From an uncultured Paracoccaceae bacterium (lineage in GTDB: Bacteria > Pseudomonadota > Alphaproteobacteria > Rhodobacterales > Rhodobacteraceae), in contig CAKZOU010000036.1 in the NCBI GenBank assembly GCA_937138255.1, forward strand, positions 1 to 58,703: DNA of 58,703 nt, given 5' to 3'. Within the stretch, counting starts at the first letter, position 1. Every line of letters begins with the position of its first letter. Position numbers and translations under genes: made by a program. Shown here piece by piece: positions 1 to 8,803 of this stretch. The notes under the pieces were generated by a model. It had not been told where the DNA came from and did not search any database. It saw nothing but the letters and a program-made list of their open reading frames with translations.

Positions 1-416
1 TTGGGGCAGATCAGGCCGCGCTGGTCGGTGGCGGCGGCCATGGCGGCGGGGAGGGCTCCGGCGACAGGCACAAGTTCGCCCTCGAGCGACAGTTCACCAA
101 TCGACACGAGCGCATCAAGTTCGTCTTTGGGCACGATTTCGAGTGCGCCCAGAAGGGCCAGCGCGATCGGCAGGTCGAAATGCGAGCCCTCTTTGGGCAG
201 GTCGGCGGGCGAGAGGTTGATGGTGATGCGCTTGGGCGGAAGGGCGATTGCCAAGGCCGAAAGGGCGGCGCGCACCCGTTCGCGCGCTTCGGAAACCGCC
301 TTGTCGGGCAGGCCGACGATGGCGAATGCAGGAAGGCCGGGCGAAACCGCGCACTGAACCTCAACGATTCGCGCCTCGACGCCTTCGAAGGCCACTGTGT
401 AGGCGATGGCTCCCAA
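1..416 (-). CDS. YifB/ComM family Mg-chelatase-like AAA+ protein, N-terminal part
   Basis: The reading frame on the minus strand gives about 138 residues matching the N-terminal domain of YifB/ComM proteins, with the motifs FEGVEARIVEVQ, GLPAFAIVGLPDKAV and RITINLSPADLPKEG. The AAA+ domain with its Walker motifs would lie beyond the window edge, so the gene is partial because of the window. The likely start is TTG at 416-414, preceded on the minus strand by GGAAAGGGAG; no ATG fits the conserved N-terminus. Family members include ComM, a branch-migration helicase needed for natural transformation; most homologues have no tested role. The call is firm, the exact start less so. Confidence 0.85.
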   Translation of the reverse strand, partial: MGAIAYTVAFEGVEARIVEVQCAVSPGLPAFAIVGLPDKAVSEARERVRAALSALAIALPPKRITINLSPADLPKEGSHFDLPIALALLGALEIVPKDELDALVSIGELSLEGELVPVAGALPAAMAAATDQRGLICP

Positions 417-479
417 GGCTGCTCCCTTTCCCCGTTTTGGAAAAGGTTAACGGCGTCATGGTTTACGGAAGATTAATCC

Positions 480-1163
480 TTAGGCGATGGGCCAAGGCCG
501 GTGCGGCAGGTCTTTCGCGTAGGGCACGGGATCATAACTGCGCTCGAGGCCCATCGCCCGCCACTTGCGGAAGGCGGGGTCGGTGAGGGTTTGGGCAACA
601 TAGTCGGCGGCGACCCCGCCAACCTTCAGGTCATGGCCAGCGATACGGGCGGCGACGGGAGCATAGAAAGCATCGGCGATGGAATAAGCGCCGAACAGCC
701 ACGGACCGGAGGCGCCGTGGCGGCTGCGGGCCATGCCCAAGAGGTCTTCGAGGCGAGCGAGATCGGCCAGAACGCCTTCGCTGGCGACGAAGCCCTCGTA
801 GACATGGAGAAGCTGCATCGGGCAGGCCGAACGCAGGGCGCCGAAGCCCGAGTGCATCTCGGCAGCCATCCAGCGGGCAAGGCCACGCGCGGCGGGGTCG
901 GCGGGCCAGAGGCCGTTCTCGGGGTGCCGCTCGACGAGGGTCTCGGCTATCGCCAGCGTGTCGCCGACGAGAATGCCGTCAGGCGTCCGCATAAGCGGCA
1001 AGAGGCGGGTCGGGGAAAGTTCGGCGAGTTCGGCGTTCGGCCTTCCATCATAGATGCCAAGCAAATGCTGGCGGTAGGGGATGCCGAATTTCTCGAATAT
1101 CAGCCAGCCGCGCAGGGACCAGCTCGAAAAGCTCGGATCACCAATGTAGAGATCGTAGGTCAT
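480..1163 (-). CDS. Glutathione S-transferase family protein
   Basis: This 227-aa protein has the two-domain GST layout: a thioredoxin-like N-terminal domain (about residues 1-80) with the active-site stretch DPSFSSWSLRGWL, and an all-helical C-terminal domain. The serine-rich motif suggests a Ser/Cys-type active site rather than a tyrosine one. The expected role is cytosolic glutathione conjugation or glutathione-dependent reduction, but the substrate cannot be read from sequence. It stands alone between the yifB fragment and the cobalamin pair, on the same strand as both. An ORF on the opposite strand is antisense shadow. Confidence 0.85.
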   Translation of the reverse strand: MTYDLYIGDPSFSSWSLRGWLIFEKFGIPYRQHLLGIYDGRPNAELAELSPTRLLPLMRTPDGILVGDTLAIAETLVERHPENGLWPADPAARGLARWMAAEMHSGFGALRSACPMQLLHVYEGFVASEGVLADLARLEDLLGMARSRHGASGPWLFGAYSIADAFYAPVAARIAGHDLKVGGVAADYVAQTLTDPAFRKWRAMGLERSYDPVPYAKDLPHRPWPIA

Positions 1164-1206
1164 GCAAGCCCCCGTGAAGTTGGCGCAAAATGGACGGCCG
1201 CCCCGA

Positions 1207-1785
1207 TCAGGGGCAAGTGCCGATTTCGCCCAAATGCCAGCCCGCGGCGGTATGCTCGGTCTGTGTCACGGAAAGCGGTTCGACACTGTGGGCAAGGGCG
1301 GCTTGGGCGGTCAGGCCGCCCGCCTGCTGGACGCGGGTGAGGATCACCCCGAAATGTGCGACGGCGACGATGTCGCGCCCCGGATGGGCCGCGAGGATCT
1401 GTGCGACAAACCCATCCACGCGGGCGGCGACGGCGTTCCAGCTTTCGCCGTCGGGCGGGGCGATATCGCCGGGGGTCTCCCAGAAGGCGCGGGTCAGGTC
1501 GGGATCGCGGGCCGAGGCTTCGGACCAGTGGAGGCCATCCCAAGCGCCGAAATTGATCTCGCGCAGGGCCGGATCTGCGGGCAGCGCCTCGCGTCCATTG
1601 GCTAGCGCTGCGGCGGTGGCGGAGGCGCGGACAAGGTCGGACGAGACTAGGAGCGCGCCTTTTGGCAGGTGTGCATCAAGGCGGGCGATGCGGGCGATGT
1701 CCGACAGGTCGGCGGGCACATCGCGCCAGCCGACAAAAGCCTTCTCATGCGTCGGCCCGTGGCGCACCCACCAGAAGCGGGTCAT
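1207..1785 (-). CDS. Histidine phosphatase family protein, probable alpha-ribazole phosphatase (CobC type)
   Basis: This 192-aa protein starts with the phosphohistidine motif VRHGPTHEK and has the second catalytic histidine in VAVAHFGV (about residue 145). The conserved EINFGAWDG is typical of phosphoglycerate-mutase-like phosphatases of the CobC group. The upstream gene is cobP, and the two overlap in an ATGA (1782-1785), which suggests translational coupling. That context supports dephosphorylation of alpha-ribazole 5'-phosphate in the lower-ligand arm of cobalamin synthesis. A generic sugar-phosphate phosphatase is the main alternative. The frame is open well upstream, but those codons lie inside cobP, so the ATG at 1785 was chosen. 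Confidence 0.75.
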   Translation of the reverse strand: MTRFWWVRHGPTHEKAFVGWRDVPADLSDIARIARLDAHLPKGALLVSSDLVRASATAAALANGREALPADPALREINFGAWDGLHWSEASARDPDLTRAFWETPGDIAPPDGESWNAVAARVDGFVAQILAAHPGRDIVAVAHFGVILTRVQQAGGLTAQAALAHSVEPLSVTQTEHTAAGWHLGEIGTCP

Positions 1786-2309
1786 TCCGGCAGCCGCCCT
1801 TTGAGCACCATCGGCAGGCCCGCCATGACCGCCATGACGAGTTCGGCCCGCGCGGCAAGCTCTTGGTTCAGCCGCCCTTGGGCATTGCGGAAGCGGCGGC
1901 CAAGCGAGGTATCGGGGACAACGCCCATGCCCGCCTCGTTCGAGACGACCACGACGGGCGCGGGGCAGGCGTCCAGTGCGGCGAGGAGGCGCTCGGTCTC
2001 GGCCTCTAGGTCGCTTTCTTCGAGAAGGTGGTTCGAGAGCCACAGCGTCACGCAATCGAGGAGCACCGCCTCGCCCTCGCGCACGCCCTCAAGCGCGGCC
2101 GCGATATCGAGCGGCTCTTCCACGGTGCGCCAATCGGGGCCACGCATCTCCTGATGGCGCAGGATCTTGTCTTCCATCTCGTCGTCAAAGGCTTGCGCCG
2201 TGGCGACATAGACCCGCGACAGGCCGCTCGCCACGATGAGCGCCTCGGCGCGGGCCGATTTGCCCGAGGCCGCGCCGCCCAGAACGAGTGTGAGTTTGCC
2301 AAGGCCCAT
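1782..2309 (-). CDS. cobP: Adenosylcobinamide kinase / adenosylcobinamide-phosphate guanylyltransferase
   Basis: This 175-aa protein has the family signature motifs: the P-loop GGAASGKSARAE near the N-terminus, VYVATAQAFDDEME, VLLDCVTLWLSN and VSNEAGMGVVP. CobP/CobU phosphorylates adenosylcobinamide and then transfers GMP to it, preparing the nucleotide-loop assembly of coenzyme B12. The ATG at 2309 is preceded by AAGGAG at good spacing; a longer reading frame upstream would run into coaBC and is rejected. It is followed with a 4-base overlap by the histidine phosphatase. B12 supply fits the B12-dependent ribonucleotide reductase encoded at 38.6 kb. Confidence 0.93.
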   Translation of the reverse strand: MGLGKLTLVLGGAASGKSARAEALIVASGLSRVYVATAQAFDDEMEDKILRHQEMRGPDWRTVEEPLDIAAALEGVREGEAVLLDCVTLWLSNHLLEESDLEAETERLLAALDACPAPVVVVSNEAGMGVVPDTSLGRRFRNAQGRLNQELAARAELVMAVMAGLPMVLKGRLPE

Positions 2310-2439
2310 GGGCGCTCCTTTCAGGTCCTTGCCGACTATCGGAAGGCTTGCGGCGAATGACAAGCGGGCTTGCGTATCTCGGGGCTGGCCTCGGGGGCGT
2401 ATTGCCCCTAGTTTCGGGGGCGAACCCAGAGGGCCGATC

Positions 2440-3639
2440 ATGCTGAGTGGCAAACATATCCTGCTGATCATTTCAGGCGGCATCGCCGCCTATAAGTCGC
2501 TCGACCTGATCCGCCGCCTGCGCGAGCGGGGCTGTCGCGTTACGCCGGTGCTGACCAAGGGGGGCGCGGCTTTCGTCACGCCTCTGTCGGTCTCGGCGCT
2601 GGCGGGGGCGAAGGTGCATGAGCATCTCTTGGATCTGACCGCCGAGGCGGAGATGGGGCATATCGAGCTGAGCCGTGCCGCCGATCTGATCGTTGTGGCG
2701 CCGGCCACGGCCGATCTGATGGCGAAAATGGCGGGCGGGCAGGCGGACGATCTGGCCTCGACGCTTCTTCTTGCGACCGACAAGCGCGTGCTCATTGCTC
2801 CGGCGATGAACGTGCGGATGTGGACCCACACGGCGACCCAGCGCAACATCGCGCGGCTGAAGGACGACGGCATCCTGTTCGTCGGCCCGAACGAGGGCGA
2901 CATGGCCTGCGGCGAATACGGGCCGGGGCGGATGGCCGAGCCTCTCGAGATCGTCGCCGCGATTGAAAAGGTCTTGGCCGATGGGCCGCTCAAGGGGCGG
3001 CACGTACTGGTGACCTCGGGGCCGACGCATGAGCCGATTGATCCGGTGCGCTATATCGCCAACCGCTCGTCGGGCGCGCAGGGCGCGGCGATCGCGGCGG
3101 CGCTGGTGCAGCTTGGGGCGGATGTGACCTTCGTCACCGGTCCCGCGACAGTGGCTGCGCCTGCGGGCGTGCGCGCCGTGCGGGTAGAGACAGCGCAAGA
3201 GATGCACGACGCCGTGATGGCCGCGCTTCCGGCGGAGGCGGCGGTGATGGCGGCGGCGGTGGCCGATTGGCGCGTGGCTTCGCGCTCGGATCAGAAGATC
3301 AAGAAGGATGGCAAGGGCCTGCCGAACCTGAGCTTTGCCGAGAACCCCGATATTCTGGCCGAGGTCTCGAAGCTGAAGACGGGTCGGCCCGCGCTGGTCG
3401 TGGGCTTTGCCGCCGAGACGGAGAATGTCGCGGCCAACGCGGCCGCCAAGCGCAAGCGCAAGGGCTGCGACTGGATCGTGGCGAATGATGTCTCGCCCGA
3501 GACGGGAATCATGGGCGGGGCGGAAAACGCCGTGACCCTGATCAGCGAAGGCGGGGCCGAGGATTGGCCGCGCATGGGCAAGGGCGATGTGGCGCGCAAG
3601 CTCGCGGCGCGGATCGCCGAGACGCTGCTCAAAGGCTGA
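2440..3639 (+). CDS. coaBC: Bifunctional phosphopantothenoylcysteine decarboxylase / phosphopantothenate-cysteine ligase
   Basis: This 399-aa protein carries an N-terminal flavin-dependent CoaC domain with [17 protein letters not shown], the APAMNVRMW substrate motif and the [13 protein letters not shown] active-site loop. A C-terminal CoaB ligase domain follows with [12 protein letters not shown] and the KIKKDG lysine motif. It performs two consecutive steps of coenzyme A synthesis in the cytosol. The ATG at 2440 was chosen because it starts the conserved [11 protein letters not shown]; the frame extends upstream into the promoter region shared with cobP. dut follows after 10 bases. Pantothenate for this pathway could come from panBC at 12.8-14.5 kb. 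Confidence 0.96.
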   Translation: MLSGKHILLIISGGIAAYKSLDLIRRLRERGCRVTPVLTKGGAAFVTPLSVSALAGAKVHEHLLDLTAEAEMGHIELSRAADLIVVAPATADLMAKMAGGQADDLASTLLLATDKRVLIAPAMNVRMWTHTATQRNIARLKDDGILFVGPNEGDMACGEYGPGRMAEPLEIVAAIEKVLADGPLKGRHVLVTSGPTHEPIDPVRYIANRSSGAQGAAIAAALVQLGADVTFVTGPATVAAPAGVRAVRVETAQEMHDAVMAALPAEAAVMAAAVADWRVASRSDQKIKKDGKGLPNLSFAENPDILAEVSKLKTGRPALVVGFAAETENVAANAAAKRKRKGCDWIVANDVSPETGIMGGAENAVTLISEGGAEDWPRMGKGDVARKLAARIAETLLKG

Positions 3640-3649
3640 GGGTGGACCA

Positions 3650-4117
3650 ATGACCCCGACCGTGACCCTCGCCTGGCTCCCCGAAGCCGACCAAAGCCTG
3701 CCGCTTCCCGCCTATCAGACCGCCGGCGCCGCCGGGGCCGATGTCTGTGCCAATTTCCCGCCCGAGCGGCGCGATGGGATAACGCTTGCCCCCGGTGCGC
3801 GGGCACTTTTGCCCACGGGCCTGCGCATGGCGATTCCGGCGGGGTTCGAGGTTCAGGTGCGGCCGCGATCCGGGCTGGCGCTCAAACATGGCGTCACGGT
3901 CGCCAATCCGCCGGGCACCATCGACAGCGACTATCGCGGGCCCTTGGGGGTGATCCTTGTGAACCTCGGGGCCGAGCCCTTCCACATCGCCCACGGCGAC
4001 CGGATTGCCCAACTGATTGTGGCGCCTGTGGTGCAGGCGGCCTTTGATCTGGCCGAGAGCCTCGACGAGACCGCGCGCGGCGCCGGCGGCTTTGGCTCGA
4101 CCGGGGTTGGCCGATGA
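3650..4117 (+). CDS. dut: Deoxyuridine 5'-triphosphate nucleotidohydrolase
   Basis: This 155-aa protein contains all five motifs of trimeric dUTPases: [23 protein letters not shown], the catalytic [29 protein letters not shown] and the C-terminal [10 protein letters not shown] arm. It hydrolyses dUTP to dUMP, keeping uracil out of DNA and supplying dTMP synthesis. It sits 10 bases after coaBC, an arrangement found in many Proteobacteria. Its last bases overlap the start of the MoeB-like gene (ATGA, 4114-4117), so the three genes probably form one transcript. Confidence 0.97.
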   Translation: MTPTVTLAWLPEADQSLPLPAYQTAGAAGADVCANFPPERRDGITLAPGARALLPTGLRMAIPAGFEVQVRPRSGLALKHGVTVANPPGTIDSDYRGPLGVILVNLGAEPFHIAHGDRIAQLIVAPVVQAAFDLAESLDETARGAGGFGSTGVGR

Positions 4118-5169
4118 TCCTCGTTTTCGCCATTGCGGCCGTCCTTTGGTGGATCGGCATGGCGATGGGTGCACCGCATCGCGCCCGCTGGACGATGATC
4201 GGCATTTTGATGGCGGCGGTGATGCTGGGGCATCTGATCCTGCCCGATGGGCATCCCCTGCGGCAGGCGACGGGCGGCGATCTGCGTCTCTGGCTCTTGA
4301 TCTTCGGCTTTGCAGCGCTGGCCACTGGCTACCGCTTCGTCCTTTTGCGCCTGCGCGAACGGGCGCATCAGGCCGAGGCCGCGCCCCCTCAGGCCGGCAC
4401 TTTCAGCGAGACCGAGCTGCATCGCTATGCCCGCCACATGATCATGCGCGAGATCGGCGGGGTGGGGCAGAAGCGGCTCAAGGAGGCGAAGGTCTTGGTG
4501 GTGGGCGCTGGCGGCCTCGGCTCGCCTGCGCTTCTCTATCTCGCGGCGGCGGGGGTCGGCTCGATCGGCGTGATCGACGATGACGTGGTCGATGGCACCA
4601 ACCTGCAACGGCAGGTGATCCATACCGACGACCGGATCGGCACGGCCAAGGTTCTTTCTGCTGCCAAGGCGATGACCGACCTCAACCCCTTCATCAAGGT
4701 CTTTCCGATCCAGTCCAAGCTGACGCGCGAGAATGCCGAAAGCACCATCGCGCCCTATGACCTTGTTCTTGATGGAACCGACAATTTCGAGACCCGCTAT
4801 CTCGTCAACGCAACCTGTGTGGCGCTGAAAAAGCCCCTGATTTCGGCAGCGATCACCCAATGGGAAGGGCAGATCAGCCTCTATGATCCCGCGCATGGCG
4901 CGCCTTGCTATCAGTGCGTTTTCCCCGAAGCGCCCGCGCCCGGCCTTGCGCCGAGCTGCGCGGTGGCGGGGGTGGCGGGGCCATTGCCGGGCGTTGTCGG
5001 TTCGATGATGGCGCTCGAGGCGGTGAAAGCGATCGTGGGCGCGGGCGAGGGCCTGCGCGGGCGGATGATGATCTATGACGGGCTCTATGCCGAGACCCGC
5101 GTGATGAAGCTCTCCCGCCGCGCCGATTGTCCGATTTGCGGTCTGGATCATCCCCGGATCGAGGGATAG
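4114..5169 (+). CDS. Membrane-anchored MoeB/ThiF/HesA-family E1-like adenylyltransferase
   Basis: The 351-aa protein has an unusual N-terminal part with three predicted hydrophobic helices (about residues 1-18, 26-44 and 57-76). A full ThiF/MoeB domain follows (about 95-345): the nucleotide-binding [16 protein letters not shown], the NLQRQVIH arginine motif, [14 protein letters not shown], and the zinc-type pairs CYQC and CPIC. MoeB enzymes adenylate the C-terminus of MoaD for molybdopterin synthesis; ThiF does the same for ThiS. No C-terminal rhodanese domain is present. A molybdopterin role would fit the xanthine dehydrogenase in this window, but no moa/moe gene is adjacent. It overlaps dut by 4 bases. 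Confidence 0.88.
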   Translation: MILVFAIAAVLWWIGMAMGAPHRARWTMIGILMAAVMLGHLILPDGHPLRQATGGDLRLWLLIFGFAALATGYRFVLLRLRERAHQAEAAPPQAGTFSETELHRYARHMIMREIGGVGQKRLKEAKVLVVGAGGLGSPALLYLAAAGVGSIGVIDDDVVDGTNLQRQVIHTDDRIGTAKVLSAAKAMTDLNPFIKVFPIQSKLTRENAESTIAPYDLVLDGTDNFETRYLVNATCVALKKPLISAAITQWEGQISLYDPAHGAPCYQCVFPEAPAPGLAPSCAVAGVAGPLPGVVGSMMALEAVKAIVGAGEGLRGRMMIYDGLYAETRVMKLSRRADCPICGLDHPRIEG

Positions 5170-5197
5170 CCTCCGCCGCAGCAAGGAGACCCCACGA

Positions 5198-7225
5198 ATG
5201 ACCAATCCTCTTCTGGAAGAGTGGCAGACGCCCTTTGGCCTGCCCCCGTTCGACAAGATCAAAGACGAAGATTTCAGCCCCGCTGTCGATGCCGCCCTCG
5301 CCGAGGCCCGCGCCGCCATCGCCGCGATCACCGCAAACCAAGACGAGCCGACCTTCGCCAATACCATTGAGGCTCTGGAACTCGCCGACGAGCACCTCAG
5401 CGCCATTCTCGGCGCTTTCTATGCGCTGGCCGGAGCCGACAGCAATCCGGCCCGTCAAGCGCTCCAGCGCGAGTTTGCGCCGAAACTGTCGGCCTATAGC
5501 TCCGAGGTGGCCTCGAACGCCGCACTTTTCGCGCGGATCGACGCGCTTTGGCAGAAGAAAGACGCGCTTGGCCTTTCGGACGAGCAATCCCGCGTTCTGA
5601 TGCTCACGCGGCGCGGCTTTGTCCGCTCGGGGGCGCTTCTTGAAGGGGCGGAGGCCGAGCGCCTCAAGGACGTGAAATCCCGCCTCGCCGTGCTTGGCAC
5701 AGAGTTCACCCAGAACCTTCTCGCCGATGAAAGCGGTTGGTTCATGCCCCTCGGGCAAGACGACCTTGTTGGCCTTCCCGATTTCGTCGTCCATGCCGCC
5801 GAGGCGGCGGGCGAGGAGAAGGGCGCGGGCGGGCCGGTGGTGACGCTGTCGCGCTCGCTCATCGTGCCGTTCCTGCAATTCAGCCCGCGCCGCGAATTGC
5901 GCGAAAAGGCCTATGAGGCTTGGGTCGCGCGGGGCGCCAATGGCGGCGAGACGGACAACCGCGGGATTGCGGGCGAAACGCTGAAGCTGCGGGCCGAACG
6001 GGCCAATCTTTTGGGCTATGAGACCTTCTCGGACTACAAGTTAGAGACGGAAATGGCCGGCACGCCCGAGGCGGTGCGCGATCTTCTGATGCGGGTTTGG
6101 GAGCCTGCGAAGAAATCCGCGCTGACTGACGCCAAGGTTTTTGAGGCGATGCTTCATGCCGACGGCTTCTCCGGCCCGCTCGAGGCTTGGGACTGGCGCT
6201 ATTATTCGGAAAAGCGGCGCAAGGCCGAGCACGATCTCGACGAGTCGGAGATCAAGCCCTATTTCCAGCTCGACCGGATGATCGAAGCCGCCTTCGCCTG
6301 CGCGAACCGCCTTTTCGGCCTTGAATTCGCGCCCGCCGAGGGCCCCTTCTATCACCCCGATGTCCGCCACTGGAACGTGACGCGCGGGGGCGAACATATC
6401 GCACTTTTCGTGGGCGACTATTTCGCCCGTGGCTCCAAGCGCTCGGGCGCGTGGTGTTCGGCCATGCGCGCCCAGCAGCGGCTTTCGGGCGATGTGCGCC
6501 CGATCGTCGTCAACGTCTGCAATTTCGCCAAGCCGGGCGCGGGCGATCCGGCGCTTCTGTCGTATGACGACGCGCGGACCTTGTTCCACGAGTTCGGCCA
6601 CGCGCTGCACCAGATGCTGTCGAACGTGACCTACGAATCGATCTCGGGCACCAGCGTCGCCCGCGATTTCGTCGAGCTGCCGAGCCAGCTTTACGAACAC
6701 TGGCTCGAGGTGCCCGAGGTTCTCTCGGAATTCGCCACCCATGCCGAAACCGGCGAGCCGATGCCCAAGGCGCTGCTCGACCGGCTCTTGGCGGCCACGA
6801 CCTATGACATGGGCTTCCAGACGGTCGAATTCGTTTCTTCGGCGCTGGTCGATCTGGCCTTCCACGATGGCCCGCCGCCTGCCGATCCGATGCAGAAACA
6901 GGCCGAGGTTCTTGAGGAAATCGGGATGCCCCATGCGATACGGATGCGCCACGCGACCCCGCATTTCGCCCATGTCTTTACCGGCGACGGCTATTCCAGC
7001 GGCTATTACAGCTACATGTGGTCGGAAGTGATGGACGCCGACGCCTTTGCCGCCTTCGAAGAGGTGGGCGATCCGTTCGACGCCGCGCTGGCCGCGAGCC
7101 TTGAGAAGAACATCCTCTCGGCGGGCGGTTCGGAAGAGGCGGCAGACCTCTACACCCGCTTCCGCGGCCGGATGCCGGGGGTCGAGCCGCTTTTGAAAGG
7201 GCGCGGGCTTCTGGACGTTGCCTAG
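5198..7225 (+). CDS. M3 family zinc metallopeptidase (oligopeptidase A / Dcp-like)
   Basis: This 675-aa protein has the zinc site HEFGH at residues 464-468 within LFHEFGHALHQMLS, followed by the second helix of the M3 catalytic domain. Its length matches oligopeptidase A and peptidyl-dipeptidase Dcp (about 680 aa). No signal peptide is seen, so it should act in the cytosol, degrading short peptides. The two subfamilies cannot be separated with confidence by eye. The ATG has AAGGAG upstream. The downstream neighbour is convergent. Confidence 0.93.
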   Translation: MTNPLLEEWQTPFGLPPFDKIKDEDFSPAVDAALAEARAAIAAITANQDEPTFANTIEALELADEHLSAILGAFYALAGADSNPARQALQREFAPKLSAYSSEVASNAALFARIDALWQKKDALGLSDEQSRVLMLTRRGFVRSGALLEGAEAERLKDVKSRLAVLGTEFTQNLLADESGWFMPLGQDDLVGLPDFVVHAAEAAGEEKGAGGPVVTLSRSLIVPFLQFSPRRELREKAYEAWVARGANGGETDNRGIAGETLKLRAERANLLGYETFSDYKLETEMAGTPEAVRDLLMRVWEPAKKSALTDAKVFEAMLHADGFSGPLEAWDWRYYSEKRRKAEHDLDESEIKPYFQLDRMIEAAFACANRLFGLEFAPAEGPFYHPDVRHWNVTRGGEHIALFVGDYFARGSKRSGAWCSAMRAQQRLSGDVRPIVVNVCNFAKPGAGDPALLSYDDARTLFHEFGHALHQMLSNVTYESISGTSVARDFVELPSQLYEHWLEVPEVLSEFATHAETGEPMPKALLDRLLAATTYDMGFQTVEFVSSALVDLAFHDGPPPADPMQKQAEVLEEIGMPHAIRMRHATPHFAHVFTGDGYSSGYYSYMWSEVMDADAFAAFEEVGDPFDAALAASLEKNILSAGGSEEAADLYTRFRGRMPGVEPLLKGRGLLDVA

Positions 7226-7236
7226 GCTGACCGGGC

Positions 7237-8130
7237 CTAATCGTCGCCGGGATCCCCGAGCGGATCCTTGTGAATGAGCACATCGGCGTTGGGATAGGCC
7301 GCGATGATCGCGCGGCGGAGCCCGGCGCCGATGGCGTGGGCTTCGGTCAGGGTCTGATCACCGTCTAGCTCGATATGCAGGTTGACGAAAACGCGGCTGC
7401 CTGCCTGACGGCTTTTCAGGTCGTGAAAGCCATGCACGCCGGGATAGCTTCCGGCGATCTTGGCGATCCCTTCGAGCATCGCCGGATCAGCCCGCCTGTC
7501 CATCAGCGCATCCCACGCCGCCTTGCCGATGCGGATCGCGCCGAAGGCCATGAAGAGCGCGGCTCCAATGGCGACGACCGAGTCGATCTCGTTGAGGCCG
7601 AACCGCGACGAGGCATAGAGCGCGACCACGGCGCCGAGGTTGGGAACCATATCGCCGATGTAATGCAGGCTGTCGGCCGCCACGACCTTGTTGCCGGTCT
7701 TGACCGCGACGCGCCGCTGCCAGAACACAAGCCCGCCAGTCACGACGATCGCAAAGACGACAACGGCAATGCCCTTCTCCTCCTGCTGCGGCATGACGCT
7801 ATCGCCCGCCAAAAGGCGCATGACAGCGGCAAAGGTGATCACACCGGCCGAAGCGATGATGAACAAAGATTGCGCCAGCGCGGCAAGGTCTTCGGCCGAG
7901 GTATGGCCGAAGGCGTGATCCTCGTCGGCGGGTTTGGCGGCATAGGCGATGGCGGCGAGGCCACCCAGAGACATCATCAGGTCCATCGCGCTGTCGGCCA
8001 GCGTGGCGGCGACCGAAAGCGCCCCGGTTTCACTGAGCGCCCAGAGCTTGGCGATCACCAGAACGAAGGCGACCAGAACCGAGAGGACTCCGGCCGAAAG
8101 GTTGAGGCGCGTGTGATCGGTGCGGTTCAT
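7237..8130 (-). CDS. Cation diffusion facilitator family transporter, FieF-like
   Basis: This 297-aa inner-membrane protein has the cation diffusion facilitator fold: a hydrophobic N-terminal half with several helices and a C-terminal cytoplasmic metal-sensing domain. Metal-site signatures include LADSAMDLMMS, the PADEDHAFGHTSAEDLAALA loop characteristic of FieF/YiiP, and DSLHYIGDMVPN. It probably exports Zn2+ or Fe2+ in exchange for protons. The ATG at 8130 has GGAG at suitable spacing; an upstream extension would overlap the SH3 gene and add residues unlike the family. It may be cotranscribed with that gene, 26 bases upstream. Confidence 0.9.
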   Translation of the reverse strand: MNRTDHTRLNLSAGVLSVLVAFVLVIAKLWALSETGALSVAATLADSAMDLMMSLGGLAAIAYAAKPADEDHAFGHTSAEDLAALAQSLFIIASAGVITFAAVMRLLAGDSVMPQQEEKGIAVVVFAIVVTGGLVFWQRRVAVKTGNKVVAADSLHYIGDMVPNLGAVVALYASSRFGLNEIDSVVAIGAALFMAFGAIRIGKAAWDALMDRRADPAMLEGIAKIAGSYPGVHGFHDLKSRQAGSRVFVNLHIELDGDQTLTEAHAIGAGLRRAIIAAYPNADVLIHKDPLGDPGDD

Positions 8131-8156
8131 GCGTGCTCCGGGGCTGTCTGCCGAGA

Positions 8157-8684
8157 TTATTCGCGCAGCTCGTCCGCGTCCACGCCCCAAAGCGCTGTCT
8201 TGAGCGCCCAGCCCTTGTAGCCGCCTGCCCCGATCCGGCACCAGTCGATCTCGCAGGCGCCAAGGAAGGCAATGACGCCCGCCTCGAAAACAGCGACCTC
8301 GGGAGCATCCGGCTCGGGGCGCGAGCGGACGGGTGTCTGATCCTCGTCGATCAGGACCGTGCGTTCGCCCGACAGGAGCGTAAAGTGAACCCAGCCGCCA
8401 AGCCCGTCGCGATCGACGATCCGCCGCCAGTTCTCGTATTCCGCGATGATCTGGACCGGAAGGTCGGCGCGTTTGTAGATCCAGTCGATCCGGTGTGTGA
8501 GCGAAGGGCCGCGCCGGACGTTGGTCTCGGCGGATTTCAGCGAGACATAGCGCGGCAGGGGCAGGTTGGTGACAGGGCCACGGCCCGGATCGGCGGCGGG
8601 GCTTTCCTGTGCAAGCGCAGCGCCGCCAAGAAGGACGGCGACGGCAAGGGCCCAGACCCTAAAGAAATGCGCGAGCGACGTCAT
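8157..8684 (-). CDS. Exported SH3 domain-containing protein
   Basis: The 175-aa protein begins with a signal peptide ending near ALAQ (about residue 26). Two bacterial SH3-like regions follow: one opening with AETNVRRGPSLTHRIDW (about 50-105) and one containing VRSRPEPDAP and CEIDWCRIGAGGYKGW (about 115-168). Such proteins sit in the periplasm, often associated with peptidoglycan, and have no known catalytic activity. It is divergent from the dehydrogenase gene that starts at 8804. No further role can be assigned. Confidence 0.85.
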   Translation of the reverse strand: MTSLAHFFRVWALAVAVLLGGAALAQESPAADPGRGPVTNLPLPRYVSLKSAETNVRRGPSLTHRIDWIYKRADLPVQIIAEYENWRRIVDRDGLGGWVHFTLLSGERTVLIDEDQTPVRSRPEPDAPEVAVFEAGVIAFLGACEIDWCRIGAGGYKGWALKTALWGVDADELRE

Positions 8685-8803
8685 TGTCCTGCCCTTGATT
8701 GCTGCTCTTTGGCCTTCTCGTCTCGGGTGCTCTTGTGCCCCGCGGCCTTGAAGGGCAATCTGCCACTAAAGACCGGAATATGCAAAGCGCGGGAGAGTGT
8801 TTC

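Noticed and set aside
1786-2055. N-terminal extension of the histidine phosphatase
   Set aside because: These codons lie inside cobP in another frame; the phosphatase RHG motif begins just after the ATG at 1785.
2310-2439. Cobalamin riboswitch before cobP
   Set aside because: The divergent region is 130 bases and lacks a B12-box-like element; too short for the full structure.
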